This document shows positions 16,187-24,210 of a DNA stretch of 34,945 nucleotides, one piece after another (within the stretch, counting starts at the first letter, position 1; every line of letters starts with the position of its first letter). Below the pieces are notes generated by a model that saw nothing but the letters and a program-made list of their open reading frames with translations, was not told the DNA's origin and ran no database searches. Position numbers and translations under genes: made by a program. The stretch is from assembly GCA_003153015.1 (NCBI GenBank), contig PMBS01000156.1, positions 131 to 35,075 of the forward strand, given 5' to 3'. This DNA comes from Myxococcales bacterium (GTDB lineage Bacteria; Myxococcota_A; Polyangia; Fen-1088).

Positions 16187-16708
16187 TCAAGGCGCCTCGA
16201 CCTCGGCTTCCTTGCGCATCTTACGTCTGATGATTTGGCGCTTGACCGGGCCCACCATGTCAATCAGCAAGCGGCCCGCAAGATGGTCGTGCTCATGCTG
16301 CATGGCCCGCGCGAACAGGCCGCTACCCTCGACCGTGAAGGGCTTGCCCTCGACGTCGAGCGCCTTGAACTCGGCGGTCATGGCCCGCTTCACCGGCACG
16401 AATATCCCCGGAAACGAAAGACACCCCTCGTCGCCGGTCTGCTCCTCGTCGGACAAGCGGACGATCTGGGGGTTGATGAAAACCACCGGCGGATCAGTAG
16501 CCGGCCGGGCCGCCACCTCAGGGTCCACCAGGAAAAGCCGAAGCGGAACGCCGACTTGGATGGCTGACAGTCCGGCGCCCTCGGCCAGGTACATGGTGTC
16601 GGTCATATCTGCCACCAAACGCTTCAGATCGTCATCAAAACTGGTGACGTCACGCGACGTCTCGCGCAGGCGCTGGTCGGGAAAACGCAGGATGGGAAGA
16701 ATGGACAT
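16187..16708 (-). CDS. def: Peptide deformylase
   Basis: This 173-aa cytoplasmic metalloenzyme removes the N-formyl group from nascent proteins. All three family motifs are present: GAGLSAIQVGVP (motif 1, with Ser in place of the usual Ala), EGCLSFPG (motif 2, metal-ligand Cys) and QHEHDHLAGRLLID (motif 3, two metal-ligand His and the catalytic Glu). I start at ATG 16708 (MSILPILRFPDQRL), because the extra 21 residues of the track ORF do not belong to the family. It is upstream of folB and diverges from ribA. Confidence 0.96.
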   Translation of the reverse strand: MSILPILRFPDQRLRETSRDVTSFDDDLKRLVADMTDTMYLAEGAGLSAIQVGVPLRLFLVDPEVAARPATDPPVVFINPQIVRLSDEEQTGDEGCLSFPGIFVPVKRAMTAEFKALDVEGKPFTVEGSGLFARAMQHEHDHLAGRLLIDMVGPVKRQIIRRKMRKEAEVEAP

Positions 16709-16808
16709 CTCAATAGAAAGGATGACATCCGACGACGGTCCAAGCAAGACGCGGCAGCGCGGCACGGCCATTCAACTGGCTGGCCTCCCTCGAAACTGCG
16801 CCCGTGCG

Positions 16809-16837
16809 TTGACAACCCGGGGTGCCGTCCGTAGCTT
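16809..16837 (+). promoter_or_regulatory. Candidate sigma-70 promoter for ribA-mrp
   Basis: TTGACA (16809-16814), a 17-base spacer and TAGCTT (16832-16837) lie about 25 bases ahead of the ribA start. The -35 is perfect, the -10 matches 3 of 6. It implies a short leader of about 18 bases with no FMN riboswitch. Confidence 0.5.
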
Positions 16838-16861
16838 AACCTCCCCGTCCGCTTCACTTCC

Positions 16862-17532
16862 ATGAAGCTCGTCCGATATGCCGAAGCCGATCTGCCGACG
16901 GTCCACGGACCGTTTCGCCTCTTCGTGTACCATGAGTCCGGCGACAAGAACGGGGCCATCCCATGCCAGGAGCACATGGCCATCGTGCGCGGACCCATAG
17001 AGGGCAAGGGCCACGTGCTAACCCGCGTGCATTCCGAGTGCTGGACATCGGAGGTCATGGGGTCGCTCAAGTGCGACTGCCGCGAGCAGTTCCACGTGGC
17101 GCTGGAGAAGATTGCGGCCGAGGGCGCGGGCGTGCTGGTCTATCTCCGGCAGGAGGGCCGCGGCATCGGGCTGGGCAACAAGATCCGCGCCTATGCCCTG
17201 CAGTCCGGCGGCGCCGACACGGTAGAAGCCAACCTGGCGCTGGGTTTCGAGGCCGACGAACGCTCCTACGACATCGCAGGCGCAATTTTGCGCGATTTGG
17301 GCGTGCTCTCGGTACGGCTGATGACCAACAACCCGCTCAAGGTCAAGGGGCTGGAAGACGCGGGCGTGACCGTGGTGGATCGCGTCTCACACTGGGTGGG
17401 CGAAAACCAGCACAATGCAGGCTACCTGGCGGTCAAGCGCCACAAGATGGGCCACCATCCCGATGCGCGTGGACCTGGTGCGACCGACCCCTTGCTGGTT
17501 CTTCGCGCCGTGCCCAAGACTGGCAAGGGCTA

Positions 17533-17533
<1 letters not shown>
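16862..17533 (+). CDS. ribA: GTP cyclohydrolase II
   Basis: This 223-aa enzyme catalyses the first committed step of riboflavin synthesis, opening GTP to a diaminopyrimidine with release of formate and pyrophosphate. Visible motifs are the zinc-binding region VHSECWTSEVMGSLKCDCREQ with three Cys, the GTP-binding LRQEGRGIGLGNKIRAYALQ, YDIAGAILRDLGV, and LMTNNPLKVKGLEDAGV. It stands alone and is not fused to a RibB (DHBP synthase) domain. The C-terminus is a little longer than minimal. The stop TAG overlaps the GTG start of the mrp gene by one base, so the two genes are translationally coupled. Confidence 0.96.
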
Positions 17534-18645
<1,112 letters not shown>

Positions 18646-18647
18646 CA

Positions 18648-18662
18648 GCCAGCCTGGCTGGC
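18648..18662 (+). terminator. Hairpin just after mrp
   Basis: GCCAGC-CTG-GCTGGC starts three bases after the mrp stop codon and lies before the next gene. The stem is strong, but no T tract follows, so termination is uncertain. Confidence 0.3.
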
Positions 18663-18706
18663 CGTGATACTGGACCCAACCAGGGTGAAAGGGCATTCTT
18701 GCGGGG

Positions 18707-20329
18707 GTGAACGGCCCGGTGAATCTGCACAGCGTCTCTCGCCGCGCGATCCGCGCGGTTTCCGGATGGCGCCCGGGCGTGTACCTGTTCATCGCTGTGA
18801 GCAGTCTCTACTTCGCGTCCATGAGTCGCGAGGTGCCTTGGGGCGACGCGCGGCCGATCTACGAGGTGGCCGAGTCCATGGTGAACCTGCAGGGAGTCGC
18901 GGTGCCCATCCGCTGGCCCTCGGATGCGCCGCCGGGCCGCGGTGGCAAGTTCTACGCGGCCCCGCCCTTCATCCCATCTCTGGTGCACCTGCCCGGCGCG
19001 GCCTTGCGTGGTGCTCTCTGGCACCTCCACCCGGGCCCGGAACTGGAACACTTGTCAGCGGTTTTCGCCTGCCATTTGGCCGGCACCCTGCTGGGCGGGC
19101 TGGTGGCATGGTTGTTCTTCCGCCTCTGCCTGCGCCACGGCGCCTCGCCGCCCCTGGCTGGTGCTGCAGCGATTCTGCTCGCGACGACAAGTATAGTCTG
19201 GGTCTACGCTCGCTCGCCCTTCAGTGAGATCACCCAGATCGCTGGTTTCACCGGCTTTTTCTTCGAGCTTACCAAGCTTCGCGAACGGCCCGATCGGCGC
19301 ACCGCCCTGCTCACAGGTCTGTGGGCCGGCCTCCTGCTCAATACGAAGTACATCTACGCCCTGTCGTTTCCCGGCGCTTTTCTCCTGGTCGCGCTGGCGC
19401 ATCGGAAGACCCTGCGTTCGTTGGCCGCGCCACTTCTCAGCGCTGCCTTGGGGTTCCTGCCGGGATTGCTCGTGGCCTTGCTCTACAACTACCTTCGCTT
19501 CGGCTCGATCATGAAGACCGGCTACCTCAAGGTGGGCGATGTGATGGTGGAGAACGTTTTCGTCAGTCTGTGGGGCTTCCTGTTTTCGCCGGGCAAGAGC
19601 ATCTTCCTGTACACGCCACCCCTGGTCCTCGCCCTGCTCGGCTTTCCTGGTTTCTGGCGCAGCCATCGCTGGACAGTGCTGGCCATGATTGCCACCATCG
19701 TGCCGGTCATCCTGTTCTACTGCTGCTATCCCGCCTGGCCGGGCGACTGGGCTTGGGGACCGCGCTACGCGGTCTTCGCGGTTCCCGTGCTGTTGCTTCC
19801 TGCCATCAGTTTCCTTTCCGCCGCACGCCGGCCCGGGCGCTCCCTGGCAGTAGCGTTGCTGGCGGCCGGCCTCTGCGTGCAACTTCTGGGCAACGCCTTC
19901 TATTGGGACCACTTCATTCGCATCGGCCTCGACGCACGCACCAAGTGGCTCGGTCAGCCCAATCGCAGCGCATCCGTGACTGCGGACAAGGGTGGCTACT
20001 GCGAAGGCTGTTTCGAGGACACCTATCCCACGGTCTGGCTGGGCCCATTCCAGCCCATCCTCGGTCACCTCTGGCTGATACGGCATGTGCCCTTTGGCCA
20101 CGACTGGAAACGTGCTTCGCAGGATGCGCCCTGGCGTCGCCACACCCGCCTCAACCTCGACGCCAGGGCCACCTACGAGCGGGCACGCATGGACCATTGG
20201 CTCTACGAGACGAGCAAGTATCGGATCGAGGGGTGGATCATGCTCTTGCTTCTCTTGGGTGCAGGAACCGGCGCTGGGATTCTTTTCGTCCGGCGTACGC
20301 GAGAGAATGGTCAGCTCAGCTCGCAGTGA
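18707..20329 (+). CDS. Polytopic membrane protein, GT39/ArnT-like glycosyltransferase candidate
   Basis: This 540-aa inner-membrane protein starts at GTG 18707. It has about ten hydrophobic helices, the first at about 22-38 (GVYLFIAVSSLYFASM). A large first extracytoplasmic loop contains WGDARPIYEVAESMV and GRGGKFYAAPPFIPSL. The layout, with an acidic residue in the first loop and many helices, resembles lipid-linked-sugar glycosyltransferases of the GT39/GT-C group. The exact DE catalytic motif is not clear. A C-terminal soluble stretch (about 420-500) precedes a last helix (GWIMLLLLLGAGTGAGILFV). It may glycosylate an envelope component; substrate unknown. The 3' end overlaps the convergent ankyrin gene by 14 bases. 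Confidence 0.8.
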   Translation: MNGPVNLHSVSRRAIRAVSGWRPGVYLFIAVSSLYFASMSREVPWGDARPIYEVAESMVNLQGVAVPIRWPSDAPPGRGGKFYAAPPFIPSLVHLPGAALRGALWHLHPGPELEHLSAVFACHLAGTLLGGLVAWLFFRLCLRHGASPPLAGAAAILLATTSIVWVYARSPFSEITQIAGFTGFFFELTKLRERPDRRTALLTGLWAGLLLNTKYIYALSFPGAFLLVALAHRKTLRSLAAPLLSAALGFLPGLLVALLYNYLRFGSIMKTGYLKVGDVMVENVFVSLWGFLFSPGKSIFLYTPPLVLALLGFPGFWRSHRWTVLAMIATIVPVILFYCCYPAWPGDWAWGPRYAVFAVPVLLLPAISFLSAARRPGRSLAVALLAAGLCVQLLGNAFYWDHFIRIGLDARTKWLGQPNRSASVTADKGGYCEGCFEDTYPTVWLGPFQPILGHLWLIRHVPFGHDWKRASQDAPWRRHTRLNLDARATYERARMDHWLYETSKYRIEGWIMLLLLLGAGTGAGILFVRRTRENGQLSSQ

Positions 20330-20798
20330 AGACCGTCAAGCCCAGCCGTTCCGCCAGCGCCCGTGGGGTCACGCCTGCGAGGTTCGCCAGATCGTCTCGG
20401 GCGCGGTTTTCTTGCAGCAGACGGACCAGGCCGAGACGGCCGCCCGCCGAAAAAACCGCGCGCCACAGGACCGAGCAGCCCTCGTCATCACGCGCGTTCG
20501 GGTCGGCTCCTTTGGCCAGCAGGATGCGCGCGATCTCAGGCAGGTATTCCTGGGCGGCAAAGTGCAGCGGGGTCCAGCCATGCTCGTCCGCCGCGTTCAC
20601 CTCTGCCTTGGCCTCCAAGAGAAGCCCCACCAGAGCAACGCTGTTGCCCAGCACCGCCTGGTGCAACGGCGCGCGGCCCTCCTCGTCGCGCACATTCGGG
20701 TCCGCGCCCTCGGCCAACAACTCGCGCACGCGCAGCAGATCGCATACGAAGGCCGCCTCGACCATCTGTTGGTTCGTCGCAAGCTTCGCGGATGCCAT
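20316..20798 (-). CDS. Ankyrin-repeat protein
   Basis: This 160-aa soluble protein has three to four ankyrin repeats. Motifs include LLAEGADPNVRDEEGRAPLHQAVLGN, LLEAKAEVNAADEHGWTPLHFAAQE and LLAKGADPNARDDEGCSVLWRAV, plus a degenerate fourth. The N-terminus has no signal peptide. It is 15 bases downstream of the UvrD-like gene on the same strand and probably co-transcribed. Ankyrin repeats mediate protein-protein contact, so it may bind a partner of the helicase or be unrelated. No enzymatic motif is seen. Confidence 0.9.
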   Translation of the reverse strand: MASAKLATNQQMVEAAFVCDLLRVRELLAEGADPNVRDEEGRAPLHQAVLGNSVALVGLLLEAKAEVNAADEHGWTPLHFAAQEYLPEIARILLAKGADPNARDDEGCSVLWRAVFSAGGRLGLVRLLQENRARDDLANLAGVTPRALAERLGLTVFTAS

Positions 20799-20813
20799 GC
20801 TGGGTAGCCGAGA

Positions 20814-23105
20814 CTAGATTTTTTGCAGAAACTTCGCCATCACCGTCTTCACGCCAACGCTGGCGAAGCGGACCGTCACTTTGAAATCATCGCCCACCGA
20901 CTGCCAGGCGCGCACCTCGCCCACCCCGAACTTCGCGTGTCGCAACTTGCCTCCCACGCGCAGGCCCAGCTCGCTTTCTTCTCCGCGCGCCATGCCCGGG
21001 TCGTAGTGCCGGGTGATCTCGCCCGGCTTGATCACCGGCGCGGCACGCCCGCGCACCTCCCTGGGCGACTCGTCCCGACTCCAGCGACCCTGCCAGGGGC
21101 CGGCCCCGTCGGTTTTCTCGTTGTGGTACGCGGGCTGTGGCGCGATCACCTGGTCAATCACCTCGGCCGGTAGATCGCGCAAGAAGCGGCTGGGCACGCC
21201 CCCGAGTCCCTGGCCCGACAACCGGCGCCAGCGTACGCGGCAAAGATGCAGACGCTTCATAGCACGGGTGACCGCCACGTAGCAGAGACGGCGCTCTTCC
21301 TCGACGGCCGAATCATTATCGATGCTGCGCTGATGAGGGAAAACCCCCTCCTCCAGGCCGACCACCAGCACCTCGGGGAACTCCAAACCCTTGGCCGTGT
21401 GCACAGTCATCAGCGCGACCGCGCCCTTCTCCGGATCATAGCTGTCTACGTCGGAAGCCAGAGTGATGCGTTCCAGGAAGTCAGCCAGGGTGGGCTCCTC
21501 GGCCTCGCGCTCGTACTCGAGCATTTGCGCCACCAGCTCCATCAAGTTCTCCAGGCGGCCCTCGGCCTCGACCGTGTTCTCAGCCGCGAGCTGGTCGCGA
21601 TAGCCTGAGTCTTCCAGAACCTTTTCCGCCAGGTCCGCTGGCGGCAGTGAATCCCTTGCCGCGCGCAAGGATTGCAGAAGCTCGCAGAAGGCTGCCACCT
21701 TGTGGCGCGGACCTTGGCCCAAGACATCGGGCTCGCGCACGGCAATTTCTAGGGCCGCGTGCAGTCCGACTCCCCGGTCGCGGGCTAGTGCCGATAGGCG
21801 ATCCACGGTGCTGTTGCCAATCCCGCGCGCCGGCACATTGATGATGCGGGCCAGGCCCACGGCGTCGTCCGGGTTCTGCAAGACGCGCAGGTAGGCAACC
21901 AGATCCTTGATTTCCGCCCGGTCATAGAAGCGCGTGCCGCCCACCACCAGGTAGGGCAAGTTATGCGTGCGCAAGGCTTCTTCCAATACGCGCGACTGCG
22001 CGTTGGTTCGGTAGAAGACGGCAAAATCCCGCGGCGCTGCTCCTCGGGCCAGCCCGGCTTCCACGGTGGAGGCAACATATTCGGCTTCCTCACGTTCCGT
22101 GTCGCCCTCGAAGACCACGACTGGATCCCCGGCGGCGGTCTTGGTGAAGAGCCGCTTCGGCCGGCGCTCGGTGTTGGGCGCAATCACCGCATTCGCCGCG
22201 CGCAGGATGTTTCCGGTCGAACGGTAGTTCTGCTCCAGCTTGATGACGCCGGCCCCGGGATGGTCGCGCTCGAAGTCGAGGATGTTGCGGATATCGGCCC
22301 CCCGCCAGCCGTAGATGGACTGATCCTCGTCGCCCACCACCGTGATGCTGCGTGTGCGGCGCGAGAGGAAACGCACCAGGCGGTACTGCACGCTGTTGGT
22401 GTCTTGGAATTCGTCGACCAGAACGTGATCGAACCGCTCGGCCAGCGCGGCCGCCACCGAGCTGTCGGGGCTGCCCAGACGCAAGGCCCAGAGCAGGAGA
22501 CCACCGAAGTCCACTGCATTGGCGGCGGCCAGGCGCTCCTCGTAGGTGCGGTAGGCATTAGCGACGACCTTGTCGAGCGGGCCCGAGGCCACAAAGTCGG
22601 CCGCGCTGATTCCCTGGTTCTGCGCGCGATCGATGATGGCCACCACCTGCCGCACCGGGAAGGTCTTCTCCGAGATGTTCAGGTCGTGCAGCACACGCGC
22701 CATCAGGCGACGCTGATCATCCGCGTCGTAGATCACGAAATCCTTGCGAATGCCCACCGCCGTCCCGTACAAGCGCAGAAGCCGCGCTGACAGCCCGTGA
22801 AAGGTGCCCAGCCACATACCCGGCAGGTCGCCGCCTTGCTGGCCGAGCAAACGGGCCACGCGTTCCTTCATCTCGCGCGCCGCCTTGTTGGTGAAGGTCA
22901 CCGCCAGCACGCGGCGCGGGTCCGCTCCCTCGGCCAGAAAGCGGGCCAGCCGACAGGTAATCACGCGGGTCTTGCCCGAACCCGCGCCGGCAATCACCAG
23001 CAGCGGCTCCGACGGATAGGTCACCGCCTCGACCTGACGTGGGTTCAGTTCGCGGGTGAGGGCTTCCCCCAAGCGCGGTGATGGCGCGTGCGGTGGATCG
23101 AGCAT
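20814..23105 (-). CDS. UvrD/PcrA-type superfamily 1 DNA helicase
   Basis: This 763-aa ATP-dependent 3'-5' DNA helicase has the full SF1A motif set. Motif I is VIAGAGSGKTRVI, Ia is VTFTNKAAREMKERV, II is VLVDEFQDTN, III is VVGDEDQSIYGWRGADI, IV is QNYRSTGNIL, V is LMTVHTAKGLEFPEV and VI is YVAVTRAMKRLHLC. The C-terminus has a PcrA/UvrD-type Tudor-like tail (GGKLRHAKFGVGEVRAW...VKTVMAKFLQKI), which in relatives contacts RNA polymerase. The start is taken at ATG 23105 (MLDPPHAPSPRLGEALTRELNPRQVEAV). It acts in excision and mismatch repair. Whether it is UvrD or PcrA cannot be decided here. Confidence 0.95.
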   Translation of the reverse strand: MLDPPHAPSPRLGEALTRELNPRQVEAVTYPSEPLLVIAGAGSGKTRVITCRLARFLAEGADPRRVLAVTFTNKAAREMKERVARLLGQQGGDLPGMWLGTFHGLSARLLRLYGTAVGIRKDFVIYDADDQRRLMARVLHDLNISEKTFPVRQVVAIIDRAQNQGISAADFVASGPLDKVVANAYRTYEERLAAANAVDFGGLLLWALRLGSPDSSVAAALAERFDHVLVDEFQDTNSVQYRLVRFLSRRTRSITVVGDEDQSIYGWRGADIRNILDFERDHPGAGVIKLEQNYRSTGNILRAANAVIAPNTERRPKRLFTKTAAGDPVVVFEGDTEREEAEYVASTVEAGLARGAAPRDFAVFYRTNAQSRVLEEALRTHNLPYLVVGGTRFYDRAEIKDLVAYLRVLQNPDDAVGLARIINVPARGIGNSTVDRLSALARDRGVGLHAALEIAVREPDVLGQGPRHKVAAFCELLQSLRAARDSLPPADLAEKVLEDSGYRDQLAAENTVEAEGRLENLMELVAQMLEYEREAEEPTLADFLERITLASDVDSYDPEKGAVALMTVHTAKGLEFPEVLVVGLEEGVFPHQRSIDNDSAVEEERRLCYVAVTRAMKRLHLCRVRWRRLSGQGLGGVPSRFLRDLPAEVIDQVIAPQPAYHNEKTDGAGPWQGRWSRDESPREVRGRAAPVIKPGEITRHYDPGMARGEESELGLRVGGKLRHAKFGVGEVRAWQSVGDDFKVTVRFASVGVKTVMAKFLQKI

Positions 23106-23170
23106 CTCGTGGGCTTCCACCACATGGTTATACAGAACATCGTGGGAGAGAGCACAGGGCAACCTTGCAC

Positions 23171-23578
23171 TCACCGAACCGGTCGACGGCCCAAAACCTC
23201 GATGCGGACCTGGGCCGCTCCTGCCCGCAGCATGTTCAGCCGGCGCGCCGCCGCCTCGGACAGGTCCAGTTGCCGTCCGTGCGCGCAGCCACAGCGATCG
23301 TTGACCCGCACCTCCACGGAAGGGCCGTCGGGCAGGCGGGTGACCCGCAGAATGGTTCCCATCGGCATGGTCGAGTGCGCCGCCGTAAGCAGCGCGGGGT
23401 CATAGGGCTCGCCCGAGGCCGTCTTGCGACCGACAAGGGCACGGCTGTAGTGGCTGGCCCGAATCTCGACGCTCTCGCCCGGCGAGGGCACCAGCGTCGT
23501 CGCGCAGGCACCCACCAGCACCAGGGCCAGCAAGGCCGGATGGTGCGTGGGTGGGAAGACTACCAGTGGATTGCACAT
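23171..23578 (-). CDS. RlpA-like double-psi beta-barrel lipoprotein
   Basis: This 135-aa protein starts at ATG 23578 (MCNPLVVFPP...LLALVLVGAC). That makes a lipoprotein signal peptide with lipobox LVGAC; the longer track start would put 20 polar residues in front of it. The mature part is an RlpA-type DPBB domain: ASHYSRALVGRKTASGEPYDPALLTAAHSTMPMGTILRVTRL, then VRVNDRCGC and LDLSEAAARRL, the hallmark substrate-groove residues. Known RlpA proteins are septal lytic transglycosylases or bind denuded glycan. No SPOR domain is present, so the role is less certain. It lies 65 bases upstream of the helicase gene. Confidence 0.92.
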   Translation of the reverse strand: MCNPLVVFPPTHHPALLALVLVGACATTLVPSPGESVEIRASHYSRALVGRKTASGEPYDPALLTAAHSTMPMGTILRVTRLPDGPSVEVRVNDRCGCAHGRQLDLSEAAARRLNMLRAGAAQVRIEVLGRRPVR

Positions 23579-23710
23579 GTCGGGTTGGCAGTCTGGCCCG
23601 GATGGGCGGCCTGGGGAAGCAATGGATTCCACCTCCATCCTCCGTCACCGGGCGTTGCTGGCGGGTCGCGCGCTGGCGGCGCGATGTGGCCGCGCTCGCG
23701 GGCTACGGCT

Positions 23711-24142
23711 GTGAGTTGTGCTAGCTTGTCTAGCACCTTGGTCACTGCCGAAGCACTCGCTGCTGTGGTTGCTCTGCTGGAGGGGAGATTTCCCCTCTCG
23801 GCACTCTGGCTATTTGGCTCGCAGGCCCGGGGCGAGGCGCGGGGCGATTCGGACGTAGATTTGGCCGCCCTGTTTTCCAGGCCGGTGCCCAGCGAGGCGG
23901 TGCTTGCCGCTCGCCTCGACCTCTTCAGCCTGCTGGGACGGGAGGTAGACCTGGTCGACCTCCGGCGGGCCTCGCCCATTCTGGGGCGCCAGATCCTACG
24001 CGACGGACGCCTGTTGTTGGATCGGGATCCGGTGGACTGGCATGTGTTCGCCATGCTGCTGCCCTCGCGCTGCGTCGACTTGAAAATCTCCCGCGCGGCG
24101 GCGGAGCGCACCCTGGTCGAGGTGGTTCATGACCGACGCTGA
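23711..24142 (+). CDS. MNT-type nucleotidyltransferase (antitoxin-like), apparently orphan
   Basis: This protein of about 143 aa starts at GTG 23711; TTG 23726 or 23738 are alternatives, and the longer track ORF is a shadow. It has the minimal nucleotidyltransferase signature LFGSQARGEARGDSDVDL, with the GSxxRG motif and two metal-binding Asp. LLGREVDLVDLRRASPILGRQILRDGRLL follows, with the third Asp. In MNT-HEPN type VII toxin-antitoxin pairs, such proteins inactivate the HEPN RNase by adding AMP. The HEPN gene normally overlaps the 3' end. Here that partner is cut to ten codons (next entry). The MNT reading frame itself looks intact. Confidence 0.88.
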   Translation: MSCASLSSTLVTAEALAAVVALLEGRFPLSALWLFGSQARGEARGDSDVDLAALFSRPVPSEAVLAARLDLFSLLGREVDLVDLRRASPILGRQILRDGRLLLDRDPVDWHVFAMLLPSRCVDLKISRAAAERTLVEVVHDRR

Positions 24143-24161
24143 TGTGGTGCTGGCCAAGTAG
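24129..24161 (+). pseudogene. Truncated HEPN partner of the MNT gene
   Basis: Inside the end of the MNT gene an ATG at 24129 opens a frame reading MTDADVVLAK and then stops (TAG 24159-24161). The position, a 14-base overlap with the MNT stop, and the opening residues are what HEPN (DUF86-type) toxin genes show. The rest of the gene, normally about 130 codons, is absent; a hairpin pair and the next gene follow at once. It is best read as a decayed toxin start, though ten codons could be chance. Confidence 0.5.
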
Positions 24162-24172
24162 CCCCAATCCCA

Positions 24173-24202
24173 GCCCACCCTGGGCGGGCGCCGTTCGCGC
24201 CC
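24173..24202. terminator. Tandem hairpins between convergent genes
   Basis: Two adjacent inverted repeats, GCCCA-ccc-TGGGC (24173-24185) and GGGCGC-cgttc-GCGCCC (24186-24202), lie between the MNT remnant and the convergent S41 protease gene. They could end transcription from both sides. No T tract is present. Confidence 0.45.
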
Positions 24203-24210
24203 TTGGCCCT

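Noticed and set aside
16838-16861. FMN riboswitch ahead of ribA
   Set aside because: The leader is too short and has no RFN-element consensus.
19055-20197. 380-aa minus ORF inside the membrane-protein gene
   Set aside because: Gln/Glu-rich shadow of Leu/Ala-rich TM codons; no recognisable motif.
23711-24161. A complete MNT-HEPN toxin-antitoxin system
   Set aside because: No HEPN coding sequence exists beyond ten codons, and no HEPN RNase motif (RxxxxH) is found nearby.
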